Below, one piece after another: positions 20,356 to 28,721 of a DNA stretch of 64,000 nt (its first letter is position 1; each line of letters begins with the position of its first letter). The notes beneath the pieces were generated by a model. The model was not told the DNA's origin. It was given only the letters and a program-made list of their open reading frames with translations, and did no database searches. Both the position numbers and the translations under genes were made by a program. Origin of the DNA: Vicinamibacterales bacterium (lineage in GTDB: Bacteria > Acidobacteriota > Vicinamibacteria > Vicinamibacterales > UBA2999); contig JAWKHS010000019.1 in the NCBI GenBank assembly GCA_041394705.1, positions 69,606-133,605 on the forward strand. Direction: 5' to 3'.

Positions 20356-23217
20356 ATGGGCATTCTCGACAAGCTCCGTCCCCAGGCCCGCTGGAAACAC
20401 GGCGATCCTATGGTCCGTCTGGAGGCAGTCCACAGCCTCGACGACAGCGACCCCGCCGTGTTCTCGCAACTGGCCCTCGAAGACACCGATGCGCGCGTGC
20501 GCCGTGCGGCCGTTGGCCGGGTGGCGGACGTCGACACGCTGGCCGGCGTGACGCGGAACGACGCCGACGGCGGCGTGCGAGACGCGGCCATCCAGCGCCT
20601 GGTCGGTCTGGCCGGCGCCGAGGGCGGCGCGGCGGCCGTCGGGGCGCTGGCCGCGCTGGGCCGCCACCGCGACCTGGCGACGCTGGCGCGATCGACGGCG
20701 CCGGAGGCGGCCCGTCACGCGGCCGTCGCCGAGCTCGGCGATGCGAAGCTCCTGGGCGGCGTCGCCAGGCACGCCGCCGACGCCGGCACGCGACTCCTCG
20801 CGCTCGAGCGCCTCACCGACGCCGCCGAGCTCGAGGCCGTCGCCACCAACGGCGAGCACAACGACGCGGCCGTCGCGGCGCTCGACCGGCTGACGGGGCT
20901 CTCGGCCGAGCAGCTGTCGGCCATCGCGGGCCGCGCGAAGTCGCGGGCCGCGGCGAAGCGCGCGAAGGCTCTCGCGGCCGCGATGAGCGCGCCGCCCGTC
21001 GAGGCCGCCCCGGCGGCTCCGTCCTACCGCCCCGCCGATCAAGAGGCCGCGCGCGAGCTGTGCGGGCGGATGCGCGATCTCGCGGCCGGTCCGGACCCGG
21101 CGGCCGTGCGCGACGGCTACGCTGCCGCGCGCGTGGCGTGGGTGGAACTCCTCGCCGACGCGGACATCGAGCCATCCATCGTCGCGGACTTCGAGTCGTC
21201 GTCCGACACGGTCAGGAGCGCCCTGGCCGCCGACGAGGCGGCGCGGGCCGAGACGGCGCGGGCCGCGGCGGCCCTGCGCGCCGAACAGGCGGAACGCGTG
21301 CACCTGTGCGAACGCGTCGAGGGCATGGGGCCCGAGGGTGCGGCCGACGCCCTGACCGAGGCCCGGACCGCGTGGGCGGCGCTGCCGCCGATGCCCGAGG
21401 CCTGGGCGGGCGCCCTCGAGCGCCGGTTCGAGGACGCCTGCCGGGCCGCCGAACGGCGCCAGGCGCAGGCGGCCCAGGCGCGGGAGCTGCTCGAGCAGGC
21501 GCCGTCGGTCGTGGACGACGTCGAGAAGCTGACGGCCGAGGACTACGCCGCGATCAGGGGCCAGTGGCAGGGCCTGCGGCGCAAGTGGCAGGCGATTCTC
21601 AGGTCCGGCGACGTGGACGCGGCCTTGGTCGCGCGCTTCGACGCCGCCGCGGCCACCTTCGAGGCGCACGAGGCCACGGTGCGCGAGGGTAAGCAGCGGC
21701 AGCAGCAGGACAACCTCGACCGCCTGAAGGGCGTCGTCGCCCAGCTCGAAGCCCGCGCCGCGGCCGAGTCGCTCACGCTGAAGGATGCCGACCAGATCAT
21801 CAAGGACGCCAAGCTGGCGGTCGGCACGATGGGCCCGCTGCCGACGCCGCAGGATCGCGAGGACCTCACCGTGCGGCTGCAGGCGGTGCGGGCGGCGGTC
21901 CAGCCGCGGCTCGACGAGCTGCGCAACGCCGAGGAGTGGAAGCGCTGGGCCAACGTCCAGGTGCAGGAGGAGCTCTGCACCAAGATGGAAGCCCTCCTGA
22001 CGGTCGCCGACGAGGACCCGGCCAAGGCCGCCGAGGAGATGCGCCGGCTGCAGGAGAAGTGGAAGCCCGTCGCGGCGGCGCCTCGCTCGCAGGGCGAGAC
22101 GCTGTGGACGCGGTTCAAGGCGGCCCAGTCGGCCGTCTACGAGAAGTGCAAGGACTACTTCTCCCAGCAGGCGGCGGAGCGGCAGGAAGCGCTGAAGAAG
22201 AAGGAGGCGCTCTGCGAGCGCGCCGAGGCGCTGAAAGATTCGACCGACTGGGTCCGCACGGCCGAGGCGATGAAGCAGCTGCAGGCCGAGTGGAAGGCGA
22301 TCGGCCCGGTGACCCGCGGGCGCGAGAAGGCCGTCTGGGAGCGGTTCCGGAAGGCGTGCGACGAGTTCTTCACGCGCCGCCAGTCGGACATGAAGCAGCG
22401 CAAGCACGACTGGGGCGAGAACCTCGCGAAGAAGGAGGCGCTCATCGCCGAGGCCGAACAGCTGGCGCAGTCCACCAACTGGGATCAGGCCGCGGCGCGC
22501 CTCAAGGCGCTCCAGGTGCAGTGGAAGACCATCGGTCCGGTGAAGAAGTCGAAGTCGGACCAGGTCTGGGAGCGCTTCCGCGCGGCGTGCGACGCCTTCT
22601 TCGAGCGCTTCAAGCACCGCGACCAGGAGGCCATCCAGACGAAGTTCGTGGACCGGGACACGGCCGTGGCCGAGATCGAGGCGCTGGTGCCGGACGACGG
22701 CGCGCCGATGCCCGACGATCTCTTCAACAAGGTGCAGGCCGCGCGCGCCCGCTGGCTGCAGGGCCCGGAACTGCCGCGCCACGTGCTCACCCCACTCGCC
22801 GAGCGCGTGAACAACGCGCTCCTCACCCTGGTGACGCGCTGGCCCGAGGCGTTCAGTGGCGGCGATCTCGATCCGGAGTCGACGGCCCGGCGCATGGAGA
22901 AGCTGTGCGCCAAGGTCGAGGGGCTCGTGCCCTCCGACGGCGCCGGCGCCGCGCCCGCAGCCCCGATGTCGCCGGCCGAGATGCTGGCCAAGCAGTGGCG
23001 GGAAGCGCTCGCGGCGAACACGATGGGCGCGGGCGCCGCCCGCCAGGCCGAGGAAGCGCGGCAGCGGGCGACCGACCAGGAACTGCGATCGGCGCAGGCG
23101 GCCTGGCTGCGCCTCGGGCCGGTGCCGCCCGACGTCAGGCGGCCGCTGCAGGAGCGCTTCGACAAGGCCGTGCGCCGGGCGCTGGACGCCCGGCGGCGTC
23201 CGGTCGCGCGCACCTAG
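20356..23217 (+). CDS. DUF349-repeat protein with HEAT-like N-terminus
   Basis: A 953-residue, very Ala/Glu/Arg-rich, helical protein. The first third looks like degenerate HEAT repeats (DGGVRDAAIQRLVGLAG and similar). The second half has at least three canonical DUF349 repeats, each with a core like W..IGPV....... .VWERFR.ACD.FF (clear near 22240-22380 and 22480-22620). No signal peptide or membrane segment, so it is cytoplasmic. DUF349 proteins are widespread, but their function is not established. The start was set at the ATG giving MGILDKLRPQ; an upstream in-frame GTG at 20314 lies 10 nt after a TACACT -10-like element, so a longer leaderless form is possible. Confidence 0.85.
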   Translation: MGILDKLRPQARWKHGDPMVRLEAVHSLDDSDPAVFSQLALEDTDARVRRAAVGRVADVDTLAGVTRNDADGGVRDAAIQRLVGLAGAEGGAAAVGALAALGRHRDLATLARSTAPEAARHAAVAELGDAKLLGGVARHAADAGTRLLALERLTDAAELEAVATNGEHNDAAVAALDRLTGLSAEQLSAIAGRAKSRAAAKRAKALAAAMSAPPVEAAPAAPSYRPADQEAARELCGRMRDLAAGPDPAAVRDGYAAARVAWVELLADADIEPSIVADFESSSDTVRSALAADEAARAETARAAAALRAEQAERVHLCERVEGMGPEGAADALTEARTAWAALPPMPEAWAGALERRFEDACRAAERRQAQAAQARELLEQAPSVVDDVEKLTAEDYAAIRGQWQGLRRKWQAILRSGDVDAALVARFDAAAATFEAHEATVREGKQRQQQDNLDRLKGVVAQLEARAAAESLTLKDADQIIKDAKLAVGTMGPLPTPQDREDLTVRLQAVRAAVQPRLDELRNAEEWKRWANVQVQEELCTKMEALLTVADEDPAKAAEEMRRLQEKWKPVAAAPRSQGETLWTRFKAAQSAVYEKCKDYFSQQAAERQEALKKKEALCERAEALKDSTDWVRTAEAMKQLQAEWKAIGPVTRGREKAVWERFRKACDEFFTRRQSDMKQRKHDWGENLAKKEALIAEAEQLAQSTNWDQAAARLKALQVQWKTIGPVKKSKSDQVWERFRAACDAFFERFKHRDQEAIQTKFVDRDTAVAEIEALVPDDGAPMPDDLFNKVQAARARWLQGPELPRHVLTPLAERVNNALLTLVTRWPEAFSGGDLDPESTARRMEKLCAKVEGLVPSDGAGAAPAAPMSPAEMLAKQWREALAANTMGAGAARQAEEARQRATDQELRSAQAAWLRLGPVPPDVRRPLQERFDKAVRRALDARRRPVART

Positions 23218-23340
23218 ACGAGCCGCGTCCGGGGGCGTCTCCACGGGCCGTCCTCCGGGGCGGCCCTGTCGTCGAGGGGCCCGCCGGCCCACGGTGTCGC
23301 ACACGCCTGCCCACGCCACGTTGTGGGAGGATCCCGTCGC

Positions 23341-23964
23341 ATGAGCCGGGCCACGCGGTCACTGCCGGCGCCGACGATCGTGAACGTCGGGTACCGGTCG
23401 ACGAACTTCTGGGTCGTGTCGGCCGGCACCTCGCGGCTGCTGGTGGATCTCGGCTGGCCTGGCACGGCCGCCGCGCTGCTGGCGAACCTCGCGCGCGCCG
23501 GTATCCCGATGCGCGAGGTCGGCCATGGCTTCGCCACGCACTACCACATCGATCACGCCGGCGCGGCCGAGGATCTCAAGGCCCGCGGCATGCGCCTCGT
23601 CCTGACGCCCGAGCAGGCGCCGTTCGTCGACGCGATGGCCCGCTGGACGAAGCCTGCCGACCGCTACACGCCGATCACGCCGGCCGGGAACGTCGTGGTG
23701 GCCATCGGCGAGAGTCGCGAGTTCCTGCGCGGACTGGGCATCCCGGGCGAGCTCGTGCACACGCCCGGGCACTCCGCGGACTCGGTGAGCCTCCTCCTCG
23801 ACACGGGCGCCGTCTTCACGGGCGATCTGCCCCGCCCCTCGCTGGCCGCGAGCGACGACGAGCGGGCGGCGGTCGTGGACAGCTGGCGGGCGCTGAAGGA
23901 TCGCGGAGCGATCACGGTCTACGGCGGTCACGGGCCGGTCGGCCCGCTGCCGGGCGAGGCCTGA
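23341..23964 (+). CDS. MBL-fold metallo-hydrolase
   Basis: A 207-residue metallo-beta-lactamase-fold hydrolase. It contains THYHIDHAGA (the HxHxDH metal motif), a later metal-binding His in HTPGHSADS, and an Asp in the VFTGDL strand. It resembles glyoxalase II/hydroxyacyl hydrolase-like proteins more than beta-lactamases; substrate unknown. No signal peptide. The start ATG is preceded by GGGAGG at about 10 nt; a GTG further upstream in frame is less likely. It converges with speA, with 45 nt between the stop codons. Confidence 0.88.
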   Translation: MSRATRSLPAPTIVNVGYRSTNFWVVSAGTSRLLVDLGWPGTAAALLANLARAGIPMREVGHGFATHYHIDHAGAAEDLKARGMRLVLTPEQAPFVDAMARWTKPADRYTPITPAGNVVVAIGESREFLRGLGIPGELVHTPGHSADSVSLLLDTGAVFTGDLPRPSLAASDDERAAVVDSWRALKDRGAITVYGGHGPVGPLPGEA

Positions 23965-23975
23965 CGCCGGGCGCC

Positions 23976-23989
23976 GGCCGCGCGCGGCC
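23976..23989. terminator. GC palindrome between convergent genes (weak terminator candidate)
   Basis: GGCCGCGCGCGGCC is a perfect 14-base palindrome between the MBL-fold gene and speA. It could fold as a hairpin in either transcript, but there is no T-run and the loop would be very tight. Confidence 0.25.
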
Positions 23990-24009
23990 CACGTCCGCCA
24001 GCCCGACGG

Positions 24010-25977
24010 CTACTCGGCGCTGGGATCCTCGAGGTAGGTGTACCCCTGTAGCCCTTCCTCGTAGAAGCGCAGGAGCCGCCCGGCCTCCTGATCGTGGAGC
24101 CGGCCCTCGAGGACGGCGCCTTCGACGTCGCGGCGCAGCTTCCCGAGGAGCTCCTCCGGATCGAACTGCACGTAGCGGAGCACCTCGTTGACCGTGTCGC
24201 CCTTGATGACGTGGTCCACGCGCGCCGGCTCGCCGTCGTCGCCGTTGTTGTTCAGGCGCACGTGCACGGCATGGGTGTCGCCGAGCAGATTGTGGAGATC
24301 CCCGAGGATCTCCTGGTAGGCGCCCACGAGGAAGATGCCCAGGTAGTAGGGCTCGCCGTTGTAGCGGTGGAGCCGAAGCGTCTTCTTGACGTCCCGGCGG
24401 TCGATGAACTGATCCAGCTTGCCGTCGGAGTCGCAGGTGATGTCGCCGATGACGGCGTGGTTGACCGGCTTCTCGAGCAGCCGGTGGATTGGCAGCACGG
24501 GAAAGAGCTGCTTGATGGCCCAGCTGTCGGGAATCGACTGGAACAGCGAGAAGTTGCAGAAGTAGGTGTCCGACAGCATCTCCTCGAGGTTCTGGAGCTC
24601 CTCGGGGACGTCGGGCATCTGTGGCAGCAGGCAGCGGATCTTCTCCGCGATCGCGAAGTAGAGATTCTCGGCATGCGCGCGTTGTTCGAGCGGCAGGTAG
24701 CCGCCGGCGAACAGGTTCATGGCCATGTCGAGCGCCTGCTGCGCGTCGTGGTAGCTCTCGAGCGCGTTGCGCGCGTTGACCGTGCGGTGCGTCTCGATGA
24801 GGTCGATGAGCGGCTGCTCGAAGTCGTCCTGGGGCGCCGAGGGCACCTGCTCTTCGCCGAACCCGGCCGTGCCGAGGACGTTGAAGACCAGCACGGAGTG
24901 GTAGGCCGCGATCGCGCGGCCGCTTTCCGACACGATCGTCGGGTGCGGCACCTTCTCCTCGTCGCACACCTGCTGGATGTGGTACACGACGTCGTTCGCG
25001 TACTCCTCCAGCGTGTAGTTCATGCTCGACTCGAAGTTCGTCTGCGAGCCGTCGTAGTCCACGCCGAGCCCGCCGCCCACGTCGATGTATTCCACGCCGG
25101 CCCCGGCCTTGGCCAGGTCGCAGTAGACGCGGGCCGCTTCGTTCAGCGCGTTCTTGACGATGCGGATGTGCGTGATCTGGCTGCCGAGGTGGAAGTGCAG
25201 CAGCTTGAAGCAGTCTTCCATGCCGTGCGCCCGGAGCAGCTCCAGCCCGCGGAGGATCTCGGTGACGGTGAGGCCGAACTTGGAGCGGTAGCCGCCGGAC
25301 GACTGCCAGCGGCCCATCCCGCGCGCCGCCAGCTTGACGCGCATGCCGATCCGCGGCCGGACGCCCACCTTGGCCGCGTACTTCAGGATGAGCTCGAGCT
25401 CCGTGTACTTCTCGACGACCGGGATGATGTTGCGCCCGATCTTCTGGGCCAGCATGGCCATCTCGATGAACTCGGCGTCCTTGAAGCCGTTGCAGACCAC
25501 GGGCGTGTCGTTCGTGGCCATGGCGGCGACGGCCAGCAGCTCGGGCTTGGACCCGGCTTCCAGGCCGAAGCCGTACTGCCGCCCGAACTCCATCACTTCC
25601 TGCACGACCTGCCGCTGCTGGTTCACCTTGATGGGGTAGACGCAGATGTAGCGGCCGCGGTAGGCGTTCTGGGAGATGGCCTGTTCGAAGGCCCGGTGGA
25701 TCTCGCCCAGCCGGTGCTGCAGGATGCCCGGGAACCGGATGAGGATGGGCGCGCTCAGGCCGCGCATCTCCAGCCGGTCCACGAGTTTCTTGAGGTCGAT
25801 GGACCGGGCGGCGTCGCGGGTGGGGTGCACGTGGAGGTGCCCGCCGTCGCTCACCGAGAAGTAGCCCTGGCCCCAGCGCACGACGTCGTAGAATTCGCTC
25901 GCGTCGGCCGGGGACCAGTGGCCGTTCGGGGACGTGCCGCTCGACGCACGCAGACGTTCGTTCGTGGCCGTGTTCAT
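24010..25977 (-). CDS. speA: Biosynthetic arginine decarboxylase SpeA
   Basis: A 655-residue fold-III PLP-dependent decarboxylase that converts arginine to agmatine, the first step of the agmatine route to putrescine. The N-terminal barrel has the PLP-lysine motif YPIKVNQQ (around residue 113), followed by the glycine-rich GGGLGVDYDG phosphate-binding segment and the C-terminal beta domain. Length and motifs match bacterial SpeA. The start ATG has GGAAGG just upstream, but a -35/-10 pair (25987-26014) would place the transcript start only a few bases before the ATG, so the message may be nearly leaderless. Divergent from the thioesterase-thrB-thrC operon. No later polyamine gene is in the window. 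Confidence 0.96.
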   Translation of the reverse strand: MNTATNERLRASSGTSPNGHWSPADASEFYDVVRWGQGYFSVSDGGHLHVHPTRDAARSIDLKKLVDRLEMRGLSAPILIRFPGILQHRLGEIHRAFEQAISQNAYRGRYICVYPIKVNQQRQVVQEVMEFGRQYGFGLEAGSKPELLAVAAMATNDTPVVCNGFKDAEFIEMAMLAQKIGRNIIPVVEKYTELELILKYAAKVGVRPRIGMRVKLAARGMGRWQSSGGYRSKFGLTVTEILRGLELLRAHGMEDCFKLLHFHLGSQITHIRIVKNALNEAARVYCDLAKAGAGVEYIDVGGGLGVDYDGSQTNFESSMNYTLEEYANDVVYHIQQVCDEEKVPHPTIVSESGRAIAAYHSVLVFNVLGTAGFGEEQVPSAPQDDFEQPLIDLIETHRTVNARNALESYHDAQQALDMAMNLFAGGYLPLEQRAHAENLYFAIAEKIRCLLPQMPDVPEELQNLEEMLSDTYFCNFSLFQSIPDSWAIKQLFPVLPIHRLLEKPVNHAVIGDITCDSDGKLDQFIDRRDVKKTLRLHRYNGEPYYLGIFLVGAYQEILGDLHNLLGDTHAVHVRLNNNGDDGEPARVDHVIKGDTVNEVLRYVQFDPEELLGKLRRDVEGAVLEGRLHDQEAGRLLRFYEEGLQGYTYLEDPSAE

Positions 25978-25986
25978 CGGCCTTCC

Positions 25987-26014
25987 AGAATAAAACGAAT
26001 TGGCCGGGCGTCAA
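25987..26014 (-). promoter_or_regulatory. Promoter of speA
   Basis: Minus strand: -35 TTGACG (26014-26009), 16-nt spacer, -10 TATTCT (25992-25987). Only 9 nt separate the -10 from the ATG, so the predicted transcript starts within about 5 nt of the start codon. Confidence 0.6.
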
Positions 26015-26046
26015 TGGGCGATTCGCCCCGGAGACAAAGTTTTTAC

Positions 26047-26052
26047 TACCAT
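26047..26052 (+). promoter_or_regulatory. -10 element of the thioesterase-thrBC operon (leaderless candidate)
   Basis: TACCAT lies 6 nt before the ATG at 26059, with no Shine-Dalgarno and no good -35. The transcript would begin at or next to the start codon. Confidence 0.45.
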
Positions 26053-26058
26053 CGTCCG

Positions 26059-26448
26059 ATGTCCGAACGCGTGCCCGCCATCAAGGTGCTCCTCCTGCCG
26101 AAGGACACCAACAACCTCGGGACGATCTTCGGCGGCGTGATCCTGTCGCACGTGGACCTCGCCTCCGCCGTCGAGGCCCGCAAGGTGGCGCCGCACCGCT
26201 ACGTCACCAAGGCGATGCGTGGCGTCGAGTTCCACTCGCCCGTCTTCGTCGGCGACATCGTCAACTTCTACACCGAGACCCTGCGCGTCGGCCGGACGTC
26301 GGTGACCGTGGCCGTGTCGGTCGAGGTCGAGCGGTGGAGCGCGGGGGCCGGCGAGTGCGAGAAGGTGACCGACGCCGAGGTGGTGCTGGTGGCCATCGGC
26401 GCCGACGGACGGCCGATCCCCGTCCGCGACGAGGCGGCGGCCTCGTGA
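26059..26448 (+). CDS. Acyl-CoA thioesterase, hotdog fold (BACH/YciA-like)
   Basis: A 129-residue single hotdog-domain protein of the acyl-CoA thioesterase family. It has the typical core NNLGTIFGGVILSHVDLA (Asn and Asp/Gly region of the catalytic helix) and GVEFHSPVFVGDIV. It probably hydrolyses acyl-CoA in the cytoplasm. The start ATG is 6 nt after a TACCAT element, so it may be leaderless. Its stop overlaps the GTG start of thrB (GTGA), making it the first gene of a coupled operon with threonine biosynthesis; the metabolic link is not obvious. Confidence 0.9.
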   Translation: MSERVPAIKVLLLPKDTNNLGTIFGGVILSHVDLASAVEARKVAPHRYVTKAMRGVEFHSPVFVGDIVNFYTETLRVGRTSVTVAVSVEVERWSAGAGECEKVTDAEVVLVAIGADGRPIPVRDEAAAS

Positions 26449-27386
26449 TTGCCGCCTTCGCGCCGGCCACGGTCTCGAACGTCGCGGCCGGCTTCGACGT
26501 GCTGGGCTTCGCCCTCGACGAACCGGGCGACATCGTCGTGGCCCGGTTGGCCGCCGGTCCTGGCGTGTCGATTGCCTCCGTCCACGGCGACGGCGGCCGG
26601 CTCGCGACCGACCCGGCGAAGAACACGGCGGGCGCAGCGGCCCGGGCCCTGCTGGCGGCGCTGGGTACGTCGCAGGGCATCACGCTCGACGTCCACAAGG
26701 GCCTGCCGCTCGCGAGCGGCGTCGGAAGCAGCGGCGCGAGCGCCGTCGCCGCCGCCGTCGCCGTGAACGAGCTCCTCGGACGTCCGGCCTCGCTCGAGAT
26801 GGTCTGCCGGGCGGCGATGGAGGGGGAACGGGCCGGCTGCGGCGCCGTCCATCCCGACAACGTGGCGCCCGCGCTCTACGGAGGCTTCGTGCTGGCGCGG
26901 AGCCTGGACCCGCTCGACGTGGTCCGCCTGCCCGTGCCGTCCGGCCTGTCCTGCGCCGTGCTGCACCCGCACCAGGAGGTCGAGACCGGCGCCGCCCGGG
27001 CGCTCCTGGGTGACACGGTGCTCCTGGCGACGGCGGTTCGGCAGTGGGCCAACCTGGGCGCGCTCGTGTCGGCGCTGCACGCCGGCGATCTCGCGCTGTT
27101 GTCCAGGTCGCTCGTCGATCACGTGGCCGAACCCCGTCGGGCCGGGCTGGTCCCGGGATTCCCCGCAGTCAAGGCCGCCGCGCTCGACGCCGGAGCGCTC
27201 GGCTGCAGCCTGTCCGGATCCGGTCCGTCGATCTTCGCGCTGACGGCGTCGCTCGACCTGGCGCACCGCGCCGGCGCCGCGATGGCCGAGGCGTTCAGTC
27301 GTGCGTCGAGCGTCGCGGCCGACCTGTGGGTCTCGCCGGTCGGCACCGCCGGGGCCCGCATCGTGGATCTGACGGGGGCGCGCTGA
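26445..27386 (+). CDS. thrB: Homoserine kinase ThrB
   Basis: A 313-residue GHMP kinase that phosphorylates homoserine, the penultimate step of threonine synthesis. The N-terminus FAPATVSNVAAGFDVLGFAL is typical of ThrB, and the ATP-binding motif is PLASGVGSSGASA. The GTG start overlaps the thioesterase stop; a longer in-frame extension lies inside that gene. The TGATG junction couples it to thrC. Cytoplasmic. Confidence 0.95.
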   Translation: MIAAFAPATVSNVAAGFDVLGFALDEPGDIVVARLAAGPGVSIASVHGDGGRLATDPAKNTAGAAARALLAALGTSQGITLDVHKGLPLASGVGSSGASAVAAAVAVNELLGRPASLEMVCRAAMEGERAGCGAVHPDNVAPALYGGFVLARSLDPLDVVRLPVPSGLSCAVLHPHQEVETGAARALLGDTVLLATAVRQWANLGALVSALHAGDLALLSRSLVDHVAEPRRAGLVPGFPAVKAAALDAGALGCSLSGSGPSIFALTASLDLAHRAGAAMAEAFSRASSVAADLWVSPVGTAGARIVDLTGAR

Positions 27387-28684
27387 TGGCCTGCCGGAGC
27401 ACCCGGGCGGCCGGCGGACCGGCAGTGACGCTGGCCGAGGCAATCGTCCAGGGACTCGCGCCGGACGGCGGCTTGTACGTCCCGACGTCCATCCCGGCCA
27501 TGCGCGCCGCCGAGCGTGCGGCCGTCGCGGGCCGCTCGATCGCCGAGCTGGCCGCCGCGCTCATCGCACCGCTCGCCGACGACACGTTCGATCCCGCCGC
27601 GCTCCGGCGCCTGCTGGCCGCCGCGCTCGACTTCCCGGCGCCGCTCCGGCGTCTCGACGACGGCCTCTACGTGCTGGAGCTCTTCCACGGACCGACGCTC
27701 GCGTTCAAGGACTTCGGCGCACGGACCATGGCCCGGATGCTGGCGGCCGTCGCGACCGGCACCGGCGGTCCCCTGACCGTGCTCGTCGCGACGTCGGGCG
27801 ACACCGGTGGCGCGGTGGCCGACGCGTTCTTCGGCGTCGCCGGCACGCGCGTGGTCGTCCTGTATCCCCGCGGCCGTGTCAGCCCGACGCAGGAGGCGCA
27901 GTTCGCCACGCTCGGCGGGAACGTCTCGGCAGTGGCGGTCGAGGGCACCTTCGACGACTGCCAGCGCCTCGTGAAGGAGGCCTTCGCCGACGCCGCGCTC
28001 GCCGCGCGTGTCCGGCTCACGTCGGCCAACTCGATCAACATCGGCCGCCTGCTGCCTCAGATGGCGTACTACGCGTCGGCCGTGGCGCAGCTGCCGGACG
28101 GGGCCACGCCGCCCGTCGTGGTCGTGCCGAGCGGGAACCTCGGCAATCTCACCGCGGGCGTGATGGCCCGGCGCCGTGGAGTGCCCATCGCGCGCTTCAT
28201 CTCGGCCACGACGGTGAACGATCCCTTCCCGCGGTACCTCGCCACCGGCCAGTTCGAGCCGCGCCGGGCCGTGCCGACACTGGCGAGCGCGATGGACGTC
28301 GGGCACCCGAGCAATCTCGAGCGGCTGGTGTGGTTGTACGACGGGGATCTCGAGGCGATGCGCCGCGACATCGACGGACTCGCCGTGCGCGACGACGAGG
28401 TGCGCGCCGCGATGCGGGAGCTGCACACGCGCCTTGGCTACGTCGCCGATCCGCACACGGCCGTGGCCTACGTGGGCGCCTCTCGGGCGCGGCCCGCGGA
28501 GGGGCCCGTGGTGCTCCTCGCCACGGCGCACCCGGCCAAGTTCCCTGAGGTGGTCGAGCCCACGCTCGGCGTCCCGGTGGCCGTGCCACCCACGCTGGCG
28601 GCCCGGCTGGCGCTCGAGGTGCGCGCCACGCGCATCGCGCCGTCGCTCGAGGCCCTGGCTCCCGTGCTGTCCGCGGAGCCCTGA
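27386..28684 (+). CDS. thrC: Threonine synthase ThrC
   Basis: A 432-residue PLP enzyme converting O-phosphohomoserine to threonine. The PLP-lysine lies in LAFKDFGAR (around residue 112), with the phosphate-binding SGDTGGAVADAF segment and a later SGNLGNLTAG segment. The start overlaps the thrB stop (TGATG). Length and motifs match the thrC type of many Gram-negative bacteria. With thrB it completes the homoserine-to-threonine branch; a homoserine dehydrogenase is not in the window. The SDR at 9577 may act in the opposite, catabolic direction. Confidence 0.96.
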   Translation: MACRSTRAAGGPAVTLAEAIVQGLAPDGGLYVPTSIPAMRAAERAAVAGRSIAELAAALIAPLADDTFDPAALRRLLAAALDFPAPLRRLDDGLYVLELFHGPTLAFKDFGARTMARMLAAVATGTGGPLTVLVATSGDTGGAVADAFFGVAGTRVVVLYPRGRVSPTQEAQFATLGGNVSAVAVEGTFDDCQRLVKEAFADAALAARVRLTSANSINIGRLLPQMAYYASAVAQLPDGATPPVVVVPSGNLGNLTAGVMARRRGVPIARFISATTVNDPFPRYLATGQFEPRRAVPTLASAMDVGHPSNLERLVWLYDGDLEAMRRDIDGLAVRDDEVRAAMRELHTRLGYVADPHTAVAYVGASRARPAEGPVVLLATAHPAKFPEVVEPTLGVPVAVPPTLAARLALEVRATRIAPSLEALAPVLSAEP

Positions 28685-28721
28685 CCGACACGTCCCCGTC
28701 CGGCGGGTCATCGAACGCTCC